A DNA stretch of 58,307 bases from Azotobacter beijerinckii (GTDB lineage: Bacteria > Pseudomonadota > Gammaproteobacteria > Pseudomonadales > Pseudomonadaceae). The notes under the pieces are model-generated. The model saw only the letters and a program-made list of their open reading frames with translations, searched no databases and was not told the DNA's origin. Location of the stretch: contig NZ_FOFJ01000025.1 of NCBI RefSeq assembly GCF_900110885.1, positions 1 to 58,307 on the forward strand. Direction: 5' to 3'. Shown piece after piece: positions 44,838 through 54,347 of this stretch (its first letter is position 1; every line of letters begins with the position of its first letter). The translations under genes were made by a program, and so were the position numbers.

Positions 44838-45749
44838 ATGCCGATGCCCTTTGCCGGTGTACCCCGCCGGCGCCTGTTGTGCACTCTCGCCCTGCTGCTG
44901 CTCGCCCTGGCCGTGCTGGTGGTCGGTCGCGAGTGGCACGGCTTCGATCTGCTCCGGCTGTCCTGGCAGGAGTACCGGACGGCCCCGGAGGCGCGGGCTG
45001 CCGGCGTCTGGCTGCCCGACTACCGGCTGGCGCTGGAAACCGATCTGCACGGGCTGGAGGAGGACGAAACCTCCGGCCTGACCTGGAGCCCGCAGACCGG
45101 AACCCTGTTCACCGTCACCGGCAAGCATCCCCACTTGGTGGAGCTCAGCCTCGACGGTGCGGTCCTGCGGCGCATCCGCCTGAGCGGCGTCAGCGATCCG
45201 GAGGGGGTGGAGGCGCTCGGCGACGGGCGTCTGGCGATCATCGACGAGCGCCGCCGCCAGGTGCTGCTGTTCCGTCTTCCGCCGGGCACGGACAGCCTCG
45301 ATCTGGGCGCTGCGCCGCGCCATGACCTGGGTTCCTCCGCCGCCGGCAACAAGGGCTTCGAGGGGCTGGGCTGGGATGCGCGGACGAGCCGTCTGCTGCT
45401 GGCCCGGGAGCGCCCACCGGCGTTGTTCGGCCTGGCTTTCTCCGCCGCGGGGGAAGTCGCCGGCGACCTGCAGCGGCTATCCCTTGAGCGGCTGCCGGTG
45501 CGCGACTTGTCCTCGCTGACCGTCGACCCGCGCAGCGGCCATCTCCTGCTGCTTTCCGACGAGTCGCGACTGCTGGTGGAGTTCGACCGCGAGGGCCGGC
45601 CGTTCAGCTTCATCAGCCTGCTCGGCGGTTTCAACGGCCTGCACCGCGGTATCCGCCAGGCCGAGGGCGTGGCCATGGACGGCGCGGGCACTCTCTACGT
45701 GATCGGCGAGCCGAACCACTTCTATGTGTTTCGCAAGGCGCGACCCTGA
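44838..45749 (+). CDS. SdiA-regulated (YjiK-like) membrane-anchored protein (303 aa)
   Basis: One N-terminal helix (LLCTLALLLLALAVLVVG) anchors a long periplasmic domain of the SdiA-regulated/YjiK family, a beta-propeller-like fold. Family marks are DETSGLTWSPQTGTLFTVTG near residue 75, SDPEGVEALGDGRLAIIDE near 115, and GNKGFEGLGWD near 170. The function is not known; members may bind ligands. It runs convergent to rpiA, with a hairpin between. Confidence 0.8.
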   Translation: MPMPFAGVPRRRLLCTLALLLLALAVLVVGREWHGFDLLRLSWQEYRTAPEARAAGVWLPDYRLALETDLHGLEEDETSGLTWSPQTGTLFTVTGKHPHLVELSLDGAVLRRIRLSGVSDPEGVEALGDGRLAIIDERRRQVLLFRLPPGTDSLDLGAAPRHDLGSSAAGNKGFEGLGWDARTSRLLLARERPPALFGLAFSAAGEVAGDLQRLSLERLPVRDLSSLTVDPRSGHLLLLSDESRLLVEFDREGRPFSFISLLGGFNGLHRGIRQAEGVAMDGAGTLYVIGEPNHFYVFRKARP

Positions 45750-45777
45750 GCGGCCGTGCGAACGCGGCTGCGTGCGG

Positions 45778-45795
45778 GCCGGCATCCGTGCCGGC
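45778..45795. terminator. Hairpin between the YjiK-like gene and rpiA
   Basis: GCCGGCA (45778-45784) pairs with TGCCGGC (45789-45795) around TCCG, located between convergent genes. Confidence 0.55.
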
Positions 45796-45803
45796 TCCGT
45801 CGG

Positions 45804-46478
45804 TTACGGGCGCTTGATCCGCTCCACGCCGTTGCGGGTGCCGAGCAGCAGCAGATCGGCCGGGCGCGCGGCGAACAGGCCATTGGTGACCACCCCGACG
45901 ATGTTGTTGATATCGGCCTCCAGCTGCCGGGGGTTGACGATCTGCAGGTTGTACACATCGAGGATCACGTTGCCGTTGTCGGTCGTCACGCCCTCGCGGT
46001 AGACCGGGTCGCCGCCCAGCCTGACCAGCTGGCGGGCCACATGGCTGCGCGCCATGGGAATCACCTCCACCGGCAGCGGGAAGTTGCCGAGGAAGTCGAC
46101 CCGCTTGCTCTCGTCGGCGATGCAGATGAAGGTCTCGGCCACCGCGGCGACGATCTTCTCGCGGGTCAGCGCGGCACCGCCGCCCTTGATCAGCTCCAGG
46201 TACTTGTTGCACTCGTCGGCGCCGTCCACGTAGAACTCCAGCTCGACGACGTTGTTCAGGTCGTACACCGGGATGCCGTGGCCCTTGAGGCGCTCGGCGG
46301 TGGCTTCGGAGCTGGCCACGGCGCCGTCGAATTCCATCCGGTGGCGGGCCAGCAGGTCGATGAAGAAATTGGCGGTGGAGCCGGTGCCGACCCCGACGAC
46401 GCTCTTTGCGCTGAGCTGCGGAAGGATGTGGTCGAGGGCGGCCTGGGCCACGGCCTGCTTGAGCTGGTCCTGGGTCAT
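45804..46478 (-). CDS. rpiA: Ribose-5-phosphate isomerase A (224 aa)
   Basis: It interconverts ribose-5-phosphate and ribulose-5-phosphate in the pentose phosphate pathway. The phosphate loop [15 protein letters not shown] lies near residue 29, the catalytic region VDGADECN near 85 and [14 protein letters not shown] near 98 (catalytic Glu and Lys). Length is normal. The ATG ends at 46478. It is divergent from ilvA across a 118-bp gap. Confidence 0.96.
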   Translation of the reverse strand: MTQDQLKQAVAQAALDHILPQLSAKSVVGVGTGSTANFFIDLLARHRMEFDGAVASSEATAERLKGHGIPVYDLNNVVELEFYVDGADECNKYLELIKGGGAALTREKIVAAVAETFICIADESKRVDFLGNFPLPVEVIPMARSHVARQLVRLGGDPVYREGVTTDNGNVILDVYNLQIVNPRQLEADINNIVGVVTNGLFAARPADLLLLGTRNGVERIKRP

Positions 46479-46596
46479 GGGGGATCTTCGTCGAAGGGAA
46501 GGGAAGAGCATGATTATAGCCGCGCCCGATGGGTGGCCGGCCAGGGCAGCGAGGGGTAGACTGCCCGATTCCTTCCCAGCGCCCCGATGTCCGCCG

Positions 46597-48111
46597 ATGC
46601 TCGAACAGTACGTCAAGAAGATCCTCACCTCGCGCGTCTACGACGTCGCCGTCGAAACCCCTTTGCAGCCCGCCCGCCAGCTTTCCGAACGGCTCGGCAA
46701 CCAGATCCTGCTCAAGCGCGAGGATCTGCAGCCGGTGTTTTCCTTCAAGATCCGCGGCGCCTACAACAAGGTCGCCCAGCTGAGCGAGGCGGAGCTGGCG
46801 CGCGGGGTGGTCACCGCCTCGGCCGGCAACCATGCCCAGGGCGTGGCCCTGGCGGCGAAGCACCTGGGCATCAAGGCGATCATCGTGATGCCCAGGACCA
46901 CCCCGGAGATCAAGGTCCAGGCGGTGCGTGCTCGCGGCGCCAAAGCCGTGCTGCACGGGGATGCCTTTCCCGAGGCGCTGGCCCATGCGCTGAAGCTGGT
47001 CGAGGAGAAGGGCTACACCTTCATCCATCCCTACGACGACCCCGAAGTGATCGCCGGGCAGGGCACCATCGCCATGGAGATTCTCCGCCAGAAGCCGGGC
47101 CGGCTGGACGCGATCTTCGTGCCGGTCGGCGGCGGCGGACTGATCGCGGGTATCGCCGCCTACGTGAAGTACCTGCGTCCCGAGGTGAAGGTGATCGGCG
47201 TCGAGCCGGCGGACTCCAACTGCCTGCAGGCGGCGATGGCCGCCGGCGAGCGGGTGGTGCTGCCGCAGGTCGGGCTGTTCGCCGACGGCGTGGCGGTGGC
47301 GCAGATCGGTGCCTATACCTTCGAGGTCTGCCGCCACCATGTGGACGAGGTGGTCACCGTCAGCACCGACGAGATCTGCGCGGCGATCAAGGACATCTAC
47401 GACGACACCCGCTCGATCACCGAGCCGGCCGGTGCCCTGGCGGTAGCGGGGATCAAGCGCTACGTCGAGCGCGAGGGGGCGGCCGGGCAGACCCTGGTGG
47501 CCATCGACTCCGGCGCCAACATCAACTTCGACCGCCTGCGCCACGTCGCCGAGCGTGCCGAGCTGGGCGAGCGGCGCGAGGCGATCATCGCCGTGACCAT
47601 CCCCGAGCAGCCGGGCAGCTTCAAGGCGTTCTGCCAGGCGATCGGCAAGCGGCAGATCACCGAGTTCAACTACCGCTACAACCGCCCGGACCACGCGCAC
47701 ATCTTCGTCGGCGTGCAGACCCACCCGGAGAGCGACCCGCGCGAGCAACTGGTGGCCAGCCTGCGCGAGCAGGGTTTCCCGGTGCTCGACCTGACCGACG
47801 ACGAGCTGGCCAAGCTGCACATCCGCCACATGGTCGGCGGCCACGCGGCGGCGGTCAGCGACGAGGTGGTGCTGCGTTTCGAGTTCCCCGAGCGTCCCGG
47901 CGCGCTGTTCAACTTCCTCAGCAAGCTCGGCGGGCGCTGGAACATCTCGATGTTCCACTACCGCAACCACGGTGCCGCCGACGGCCGCGTGGTGGCCGGC
48001 CTGCAGGTGCCGGCGGACGAGCGCCACCTGCTGCCGGCAGCGCTCGAAGCCATCGGCTACCCCTGGTGGGACGAGACCGACAACCCGGCCTACCGGCTGT
48101 TCCTCGGCTGA
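46597..48111 (+). CDS. ilvA: Biosynthetic threonine dehydratase (504 aa)
   Basis: A PLP enzyme that deaminates threonine to 2-oxobutyrate, the first step of isoleucine synthesis. The PLP lysine is in [13 protein letters not shown] near residue 52, the phosphate-binding loop is [12 protein letters not shown] near 180. Two C-terminal ACT-like regulatory modules ([20 protein letters not shown] near 335 and [15 protein letters not shown] near 430) are present, so it is the isoleucine-sensitive biosynthetic form. Start at 46597 ([18 protein letters not shown]). Confidence 0.96.
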   Translation: MLEQYVKKILTSRVYDVAVETPLQPARQLSERLGNQILLKREDLQPVFSFKIRGAYNKVAQLSEAELARGVVTASAGNHAQGVALAAKHLGIKAIIVMPRTTPEIKVQAVRARGAKAVLHGDAFPEALAHALKLVEEKGYTFIHPYDDPEVIAGQGTIAMEILRQKPGRLDAIFVPVGGGGLIAGIAAYVKYLRPEVKVIGVEPADSNCLQAAMAAGERVVLPQVGLFADGVAVAQIGAYTFEVCRHHVDEVVTVSTDEICAAIKDIYDDTRSITEPAGALAVAGIKRYVEREGAAGQTLVAIDSGANINFDRLRHVAERAELGERREAIIAVTIPEQPGSFKAFCQAIGKRQITEFNYRYNRPDHAHIFVGVQTHPESDPREQLVASLREQGFPVLDLTDDELAKLHIRHMVGGHAAAVSDEVVLRFEFPERPGALFNFLSKLGGRWNISMFHYRNHGAADGRVVAGLQVPADERHLLPAALEAIGYPWWDETDNPAYRLFLG

Positions 48112-48154
48112 GCCGCCGGCGGCCTTCGGCCGACCCGACCAGGATGTGCGCCTG

Positions 48155-48685
48155 ATGGAAAACCTCGCGCTGCTCAAGCTGCTCCATGGACTGGCCGGCG
48201 TGCTGCTGCTCGTCGCCCTCTTCGCGCTCGCCGGATTCTGCTGGCGGTCGCGCCGCGTCGCGGCGCCGCCGACGGATGCCGCGGCCGAGAAGGGCTTGGA
48301 GGCGGAAGCGGAACCTACCGCCGAGGCGGAAGACGCGGAGGCCGTAGAGGCGACCGAGGAAGCCCAAGTCGCAGAGGCCACGGAGGTGGACGTTCCTGGG
48401 CGTTCGTCGCCGTGGCCGGCACTCTGCGCGATCCTGCTGCTGCTCTGCCTGGTCGGCCTGCCGGTCAGCGGCTGGTGGCTGGCGCACCTGGCCGGCTGGC
48501 CGCTGGGGCAGCCCTGGCTGCTCGGCAGCTCGCTGCTGTTTTTGCCGGGCTCGCTCTGCGGGCTGTGGCTGGCATCCCGGGTCGTCGGCGGCAAGCCGGG
48601 CGTCCGGCTCGGCCTGGGACTGGCGCTGGTCGGGCTGCTGTGCTTCGCCGCCAGTCTGGGCCTGATGGTGGTCAAGCCGCTCTGA
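48155..48685 (+). CDS. Membrane protein with acidic linker, DUF2269-like (176 aa)
   Basis: It begins with one membrane helix (residues 5-27), then a linker of about 45 residues rich in Glu and Ala (EAEAEPTAEAEDAEAVEAT), then three helices. The C-terminal half (LPVSGWWLAHLAGWPLGQPW to the final LMVVKPL) resembles the DUF2269 gene at 50128 in the same window, with the pattern PxSG...LAGW.L.Q.WLL and the ending LMVxKPx. I infer a diverged DUF2269 relative with an acidic replacement of the first loop. It follows ilvA by 43 bases. Confidence 0.55.
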   Translation: MENLALLKLLHGLAGVLLLVALFALAGFCWRSRRVAAPPTDAAAEKGLEAEAEPTAEAEDAEAVEATEEAQVAEATEVDVPGRSSPWPALCAILLLLCLVGLPVSGWWLAHLAGWPLGQPWLLGSSLLFLPGSLCGLWLASRVVGGKPGVRLGLGLALVGLLCFAASLGLMVVKPL

Positions 48686-48812
48686 AGCTCGGCGCCGCGT
48701 GATCGCCGGTCCGCCAGGTTGTGATGTTGGCCTCGTTCGGGCACCGGCTGGGCGATATAGTGGCTGCAGGCTATTTCGCCGGATGCTGGCCGCTCGCAGG
48801 GAGGTGATCGCC

Positions 48813-48866
48813 ATGCTCCACGGACAAGATCCCAATCGTCGCACCCGACTCCGGGTGTGGGCCTGA
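48813..48866 (+). CDS. Candidate 17-residue coupled micro-ORF
   Basis: The ATG at 48813 follows a near-ideal ribosome site, GGGAGGTGA (48799-48807), and encodes MLHGQDPNRRTRLRVWA. Its TGA overlaps the next ATG at 48866 (TGATG). The SDR-like gene has no good ribosome site of its own, so ribosomes may reach it by translating this frame. The peptide matches no family; it may be only a coupling leader. Confidence 0.45.
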   Translation: MLHGQDPNRRTRLRVWA

Positions 48867-50131
48867 TGCGTATTCTGCTGGTCGGTGCCGGCGGCTTCAT
48901 CGGTCGCCACCTGCATGCCGCGCTGCATGCGGCCAGCCATCGGGTACTGGCCAGCGCGCGCCGGCCCGATCCCGCGGCGCCGGGCGACTGGTGCCGACTC
49001 GACCTGGCCGAGCTGGCCCGCGATCCGCAGGCCTTCGTCTGGCCCGAGGGTGTCGAGCTGGTGATCAATGCCGCGGGGCTGCTGTCGACGGATGGCAAGC
49101 AACTGCATGAAGTCCAGCACCGCGGCGCCTGCGCCCTGTTCGAGCGAGCCGCAGCCCATGGCGCGCGGGTGCTGCAGATCTCCGCCCTGGGCGCGGAGCA
49201 GGGGGCGGGTACCGACTTTCTCGCCAGCAAGGCCGCGGCCGACCGCCATCTGCTCGGGTTCGGCATGCCTGCCGTGGTATTGCGCCCGTCCCTGGTGCTC
49301 GGCCCCGGCGGCGCCAGCAGTCGCTGGCTGCAGCGTCTGTCGCCCTGGCCGCTGATCCCGCTGCTGGACAATCGTGCCCGCCTGCAGCCGCTGCATGTCG
49401 ACGATCTCTGTGCCGCGGTGCTGGCCCTGCTGCGGCACTGGCCGGAGCAGCCGTGCAGCCTGGCGCTGGTCGGGCCCGAAGCGATGACCCAGAGCCAACT
49501 GCTGGATCGCCTGCGTGCCGCCCAGGGTTGGGGGCCGGGACGCTACTGGGTACTGCCGCGGCCGCTGACCACGCTCGGCACGGCGCTGGGCGAGCGCTTC
49601 GGCTGGCGCGCCCTGAATCGCCAGACCCTGGCTCTGGCCCGGTGCGACAACCTGGCCGCGCCCGAGCCGCTGGCGAGCACCTGCGGTCACCGCTGCCTGC
49701 CGCTCGAGGCGCGCCTGCACGACTGGCCGTCCTCCGCGGACAGCGTGCATCTGGCCCTGCAGCCGCTGCTGCTGGCGCTGCTGGTGACGATCTGGCTGGG
49801 CACTGCGCTGGCCTGTCTCGGTCCCGGCTTCGACTGGGGGCTGCGCATCCTTGCCGAAGCCGGCATCGCCGGCTGGCCGGCGCGTCTGGCGGTGCTTGCC
49901 GGTGCACTGTGCGATGCGCTGCTCGGCCTCGGCCTGCTGCTCTCCCGCTGGCGACGCCGCGCGCTGCAGGCGCAGATCTTCCTGATGTTGGGCTACACCG
50001 CCCTCGTCACCTGGCTGCTGCCGCATTACTGGTTCGACCCCTTCCAGGGCGTCGGCAAGAATCTGGTGCTGCTGCCCGCTAGCCTCTGGCTGCTGTGGTT
50101 GCAGCCTGCCTACGCACGGAGCCGGCCATGA
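48866..50131 (+). CDS. SDR/NmrA-like nucleotide-binding protein fused to a DoxX-like membrane domain (421 aa)
   Basis: The N-terminal half is an atypical SDR: RILLVGAGGFIGRHLHAAL (GxxGxxG), VINAAGLLST, and LSALGAE-like strand, with no clear YxxxK. The C-terminal half (about residues 300-415) has four helices of the DoxX-like type, e.g. LALQPLLLALLVTIWLGTAL and DALLGLGLLLSRW. The two-domain arrangement is known from pseudomonad proteins but the function is not. The stop overlaps the DUF2269 start by four bases (ATGA), so the two are co-translated. Confidence 0.75.
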   Translation: MRILLVGAGGFIGRHLHAALHAASHRVLASARRPDPAAPGDWCRLDLAELARDPQAFVWPEGVELVINAAGLLSTDGKQLHEVQHRGACALFERAAAHGARVLQISALGAEQGAGTDFLASKAAADRHLLGFGMPAVVLRPSLVLGPGGASSRWLQRLSPWPLIPLLDNRARLQPLHVDDLCAAVLALLRHWPEQPCSLALVGPEAMTQSQLLDRLRAAQGWGPGRYWVLPRPLTTLGTALGERFGWRALNRQTLALARCDNLAAPEPLASTCGHRCLPLEARLHDWPSSADSVHLALQPLLLALLVTIWLGTALACLGPGFDWGLRILAEAGIAGWPARLAVLAGALCDALLGLGLLLSRWRRRALQAQIFLMLGYTALVTWLLPHYWFDPFQGVGKNLVLLPASLWLLWLQPAYARSRP

Positions 50132-50595
50132 GCCTTTATCTGTTGCTGAAGACGCTGCATATCCTTTCCTCCACCCTGCTGTTCGGCACCGGCCTGGGCT
50201 CGGCCTACTACGCCTGGCGCGCGTGGAGGAGCGGGCAGGTGGCGACCATCGCCACCACCTTCCGCCATCTGGTCACCGCCGACTGGCTGTTCACCACGCC
50301 CACCGCGCTGCTCCAGCCGCTCAGCGGCGCGGCCATGGTCTACCTGGCCGGCTGGTCGCTGAGCCAGGCCTGGCTGCTGGTGACTCTCGGGCTGTACGTG
50401 CTGGCCGGGCTGTGCTGGTTGCCGGTGGTCTGGCTGCAGATCCGCGTGCGCGACCTGGCCGTGCAGGCCGAGCGCGAGGGCACGCCGCTGCCCGCCTGCG
50501 CCGAGCGCTACATGGCCTGGTGGTTCGCCCTCGGCTGGCCGGCGTTCGGCGTCTTCGTGGTGATCTTCTTCCTGATGGTGGCCAAGCCGGTCTGA
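50128..50595 (+). CDS. DUF2269 membrane protein (155 aa)
   Basis: Four hydrophobic helices beginning LLLKTLHILSSTLLFGTGLG. The family motif TADWLFTTPTALLQPLSGAAMV near residue 50 and the ending FFLMVAKPV are typical. It always seems to accompany the SDR-DoxX gene here by ATGA overlap, suggesting a membrane pair. Function unknown. A terminator follows. Confidence 0.75.
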   Translation: MSLYLLLKTLHILSSTLLFGTGLGSAYYAWRAWRSGQVATIATTFRHLVTADWLFTTPTALLQPLSGAAMVYLAGWSLSQAWLLVTLGLYVLAGLCWLPVVWLQIRVRDLAVQAEREGTPLPACAERYMAWWFALGWPAFGVFVVIFFLMVAKPV

Positions 50596-50617
50596 GCCGC
50601 TCGGCCCGTCGACGAAA

Positions 50618-50637
50618 ACGGCGCCCGCCGGCGCCGT
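50618..50637. terminator. Terminator between the DUF2269 and HAD genes
   Basis: ACGGCGCC (50618-50625) pairs with GGCGCCGT (50630-50637) around CGCC. The flanking genes converge here. Confidence 0.65.
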
Positions 50638-50659
50638 CGGGATTCGGTCGGTCGTCCGC

Positions 50660-51313
50660 TCAGCGCAGCGAGATCACCGGCCAGCCGCGCCGTTCGGCTT
50701 CCGCCCGCAGGCTGGGGTCGGGGTCGACCGCCACCGGGTGGCTGACCCGCTCGAGCAGCGGAAGATCGTTGTGCGAGTCGCTGTAGAAGTGGCTGCCTTC
50801 CAGCGAATGACCGGTTTCCTTCAGCCAGCGGTTCAGGCGCTCGACCTTGCCCTCCTTGAAGCAGGGTACGTCGGTGGTGCGCCCGGTGTAGCGACCGCCG
50901 GCCATCTCGCATTCGGTGGCGAGCAGGGTGTCGACGCCGAGGCGCGCGGCGATGGGGCCGGTGACGAAGCGGTTGGTGGCGGTGACGATCGCCAGCCGGT
51001 CGCCCTGGCTGCGGTGCCGCTCGATGAGTGCCTGGCCCTTGGCGAGGATGATCGGCTCGATGCGCTCGCGCATGAACGCCCGGTGCCACTCGTCGAGCAC
51101 GGCCATCTCGGTGCGGCCGAGGATCTCCAGGCTGAAGTTCAGGTAGTCGACGATGTTCAGCCGGCCGGCCAGGTAGTCCTGGTAGAAGGCGTCGTTGCGT
51201 GCCTTGTAGGCCTCGCCGTCGAGGATGCCGCGTTCGCACAGCCAGTCGCCCCAGGCATGGTCGCTGTCGCCGGCCAGCAGGGTGTTGTCGAGATCGAATA
51301 GAGCCAGACGCAC
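50660..51313 (-). CDS. HAD-family phosphatase (SerB-like subclass IB, 217 aa)
   Basis: The DxDxT motif [16 protein letters not shown] is at the N-terminus (nucleophile Asp), the motif II Thr is in [12 protein letters not shown], the motif III Lys in [11 protein letters not shown], and the motif IV aspartates in [13 protein letters not shown]. This fits the IB subgroup related to phosphoserine phosphatase and PhoX-type HADs. Its substrate is unknown. I chose a GTG start at 51313 because GAGG lies seven bases upstream and it yields the usual short N-terminus. Confidence 0.85.
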   Translation of the reverse strand: MRLALFDLDNTLLAGDSDHAWGDWLCERGILDGEAYKARNDAFYQDYLAGRLNIVDYLNFSLEILGRTEMAVLDEWHRAFMRERIEPIILAKGQALIERHRSQGDRLAIVTATNRFVTGPIAARLGVDTLLATECEMAGGRYTGRTTDVPCFKEGKVERLNRWLKETGHSLEGSHFYSDSHNDLPLLERVSHPVAVDPDPSLRAEAERRGWPVISLR

Positions 51314-51476
51314 GCGAGAACCTCGCTGAAGGGAAGGAATGAGACCGTGGCGAAGCATACCGGTTCCGCGGTAAAAGCTGGAGGCCCGGCGCTTCTTCAG
51401 CCCTTGCCCTGCCTGCTTCTGGCGCGAACCTTTTTGTGGAACAATGCACCCACATGCGTTCGCAAGGTTCATTGCC

Positions 51477-51956
51477 GTGATCGACCCCGATGGATTTCGC
51501 CCCAATGTCGGCATCATCCTGACCAATGACATCGGTCAGGTGCTCTGGGCACGGCGGATCAACCAGGATGCCTGGCAGTTTCCCCAGGGCGGCATCGATG
51601 CGCGGGAGTCGCCGGAGGAGGCGCTGTTCCGCGAGCTCAACGAGGAAGTCGGGCTGGAGCAGCAGGATGTGAGCATCCTCGCCTGCACCCGTGGCTGGTT
51701 GCGTTACCGCCTGCCGCAGCGCCTGGTGCGTTCCCACAGCCAGCCGCTGTGCATCGGCCAGAAGCAGAAGTGGTTCCTCCTGCGCCTGCTCTCCGACGAG
51801 CAGCGGGTGCGCATGGACCTGACCGGCAAACCCGAATTCGATGGCTGGCGCTGGGTCAGCTACTGGTACCCGCTGGGCCAGGTAGTCACCTTCAAGCGCG
51901 AGGTCTACCGGCGCGCCTTGAAAGAACTCGCACCGCGCCTGCTGGCGCGGGACTGA
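51477..51956 (+). CDS. rppH: RNA pyrophosphohydrolase RppH (159 aa)
   Basis: A Nudix enzyme that removes pyrophosphate from the 5' end of mRNA and starts its decay. The Nudix box [20 protein letters not shown] is intact (G-x5-E-x7-REUxEE). The start of related proteins, [16 protein letters not shown], places the initiation at the GTG at 51477, giving 159 residues. It is followed by ptsP with 23 bases between, as in other pseudomonads. Confidence 0.95.
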   Translation: MIDPDGFRPNVGIILTNDIGQVLWARRINQDAWQFPQGGIDARESPEEALFRELNEEVGLEQQDVSILACTRGWLRYRLPQRLVRSHSQPLCIGQKQKWFLLRLLSDEQRVRMDLTGKPEFDGWRWVSYWYPLGQVVTFKREVYRRALKELAPRLLARD

Positions 51957-51979
51957 TCAGACGGAGCTCGAACCGAGCC

Positions 51980-54259
51980 ATGCTCAACACGTTGCGCAAG
52001 ATCGTCCAGGAAGTGAATGCCGCCAAGGATCTCAAAACGGCACTGGGCATCATCGTGCAACGCATCCGGGAAACCATGCGCAGCCAGGTCTGCTCGGTCT
52101 ATCTGCTCGACCCGGAAACCAACCGCTTCGTGCTGATGGCCACCGAGGGGCTCAACAAGCGCTCCATCGGCAAGGTCAGCATGGCTCCCAACGAGGGGCT
52201 GGTCGGCCTGGTCGGCACCCGTGAGGAGCCGCTCAACCTGGAGAATGCGGCCGACCACCCGCGTTACCGCTATTTCGCCGAAACCGGCGAGGAGCGCTAC
52301 GCCTCCTTCCTCGGCGCGCCGATCATCCACCACCGGCGGGTGATGGGGGTGCTGGTCGTCCAGCAGAAGGAGCGCCGCGAGTTCGACGAGGGCGAGGAAG
52401 CCTTCCTGGTGACGATGAGCGCGCAGCTTGCCGGGGTCATCGCCCATGCCGAGGCGACCGGTTCGATCAGCGGCCTCGGCCGGCAGGGCAAGGGCATCCA
52501 GGAGGCGCGCTTCGTCGGCGTGCCGGCCGCGCCGGGCGTCGCCGTCGGCAAGGCCGTGGTGGTGCTGCCGCCGGCCGACCTGGACGTGGTGCCGGACAAG
52601 CCGGCGGGGAACGTCCCGGCCGAACTGGCGCTGTTCGGCAACGCCCTGGAGGCGGTGCGCACCGACATCCGCGCGCTGTCCGTCAAGCTGGCCACCCAGC
52701 TGCGTCCGGAAGAGCGCGCGCTGTTCGACGTCTACCTGATGATGCTCGACGACGCCTCCCTGGGCAGCGAGGTGCAGCGGGTGATCCGCACCGGCCAGTG
52801 GGCCCAGGGTGCGCTGCGCCAGGTGGTCAACGAGCACGTCAAGCGCTTCGAGATGATGGACGACGCCTACCTGCGCGAGCGGGCCTCCGACGTCAAGGAC
52901 CTCGGCCGGCGCCTGCTCGCCTACCTGCAGCAGGCCCGCCAGCAGGCCATGGTCTATGCGGAGAACACCATCCTGGTCAGCGAGGAGCTGAGCCCGGCGA
53001 TGCTCGGCGAGGTGCCCGAGGGCAAGCTGGCCGGCCTGGTGTCGGTGCAGGGCTCGGGCAATTCCCACGTGGCGATCCTCGCCCGCGCGATGGGCATTCC
53101 CACGGTGATGGGGGCGGTCGATCTGCCCTATTCGAAGATGGACGGCATCGACCTGATCGTCGACGGCTACCACGGCGAGGTCTACACCAACCCCAGCGAG
53201 CTGCTGCGCCAGCAGTTCGCCGAACTGGTCGAGGAGGAGCGCCAACTGACCCAGGGGCTGGACGCCCTGCGCGAGCTGCCCTGCGAGACCCTCGACGGCC
53301 ACCGTCTGCCGCTGTGGGTCAACACCGGCCTGCTCGCCGACGTCGCCCGCGCCCAGGAGCGCGGCGCCGAGGGCGTGGGCCTGTACCGCACCGAAGTACC
53401 GTTCATGAACAACGAGCGCTTCCCCAGCGAGAAGGAGCAACTGGCGATCTACCGCGACCAGCTGTCCGCTTTCCATCCGCTGCCGGTGACCATGCGCACC
53501 CTGGACATCGGCGGCGACAAGGCGCTGTCCTATTTCCCGATCAAGGAAAGCAACCCCTTCCTCGGCTGGCGCGGCATCCGCGTCACCCTCGATCACCCGG
53601 AGATCTTCCTGGTGCAGACCCGCGCCATGCTTAAGGCCAGCGAGGGACTGAACAACCTGCGCATCCTCCTGCCGATGATCTCCAGCGTCCACGAGCTGGA
53701 CGAGGCGCTGCACCTGATCCACCGCGCCTGGGGCGAGGTCCGCGACGAGGGCACCGACGTGCCGATGCCGCCGATCGGGGTGATGATAGAAATTCCCGCG
53801 GCGGTCTACCAGACCCGCGAGCTGGCGCGCATGGTGGATTTCCTCTCGGTCGGCTCCAACGACCTGACCCAGTACCTGCTGGCGGTGGACCGCAACAACC
53901 CGCGGGTCGCCGACCTCTACGACTACCTGCACCCGGCGGTGCTGCAGGCGCTCAACAAGGTGGTGCAGGACGCCCATGCCGAAGGCAAGCCGGTGAGCAT
54001 CTGCGGCGAGATGGCCGGCGATCCCTCGGCGGCGGTGCTGCTGCTGGCGATGGGCTTCGACAGCCTGTCGATGAACGCCACCAACCTGCCCAAGGTCAAG
54101 TGGCTGCTGCGCCAGATCACCCTCGGCAAGGCCCGGGAGCTGCTCGGCCAGCTGATGGCCATCGACAATGCGCAGGTCGTCCACAGCACACTGCAACTGG
54201 CCCTGCGCAACCTCGGCCTCGGCCGGGTGATCAATCCGGTGGCCTCGCTGCAGGGATAA
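51980..54259 (+). CDS. ptsP: PTS-Ntr enzyme I, phosphoenolpyruvate phosphotransferase (759 aa)
   Basis: The first protein of the nitrogen PTS. The N-terminal GAF domain (about residues 15-150) contains ETMRSQVCSVYLLDPETN. The EI domain then has the His phosphorylated by PEP in VQGSGNSHVAILARAMG near residue 355, and the PEP-binding region GLYRTEVPFMN near 470 and SVGSNDLTQYLLAVDRNN near 620. It donates phosphate to NPr and IIA-Ntr. In Azotobacter vinelandii a ptsP mutant is reported to be altered in poly-hydroxybutyrate and nitrogen fixation, so the gene may matter in this nitrogen-fixing setting. Confidence 0.95.
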   Translation: MLNTLRKIVQEVNAAKDLKTALGIIVQRIRETMRSQVCSVYLLDPETNRFVLMATEGLNKRSIGKVSMAPNEGLVGLVGTREEPLNLENAADHPRYRYFAETGEERYASFLGAPIIHHRRVMGVLVVQQKERREFDEGEEAFLVTMSAQLAGVIAHAEATGSISGLGRQGKGIQEARFVGVPAAPGVAVGKAVVVLPPADLDVVPDKPAGNVPAELALFGNALEAVRTDIRALSVKLATQLRPEERALFDVYLMMLDDASLGSEVQRVIRTGQWAQGALRQVVNEHVKRFEMMDDAYLRERASDVKDLGRRLLAYLQQARQQAMVYAENTILVSEELSPAMLGEVPEGKLAGLVSVQGSGNSHVAILARAMGIPTVMGAVDLPYSKMDGIDLIVDGYHGEVYTNPSELLRQQFAELVEEERQLTQGLDALRELPCETLDGHRLPLWVNTGLLADVARAQERGAEGVGLYRTEVPFMNNERFPSEKEQLAIYRDQLSAFHPLPVTMRTLDIGGDKALSYFPIKESNPFLGWRGIRVTLDHPEIFLVQTRAMLKASEGLNNLRILLPMISSVHELDEALHLIHRAWGEVRDEGTDVPMPPIGVMIEIPAAVYQTRELARMVDFLSVGSNDLTQYLLAVDRNNPRVADLYDYLHPAVLQALNKVVQDAHAEGKPVSICGEMAGDPSAAVLLLAMGFDSLSMNATNLPKVKWLLRQITLGKARELLGQLMAIDNAQVVHSTLQLALRNLGLGRVINPVASLQG

Positions 54260-54347
54260 GCGGCGGGCCTGTATCTTCCCGGAGCCGTGCTGGGCCGGGG
54301 ATCCTCCGGCGATGGGGCCAGTCCCGCGCCGCGCCGGGGCGAAGCTC

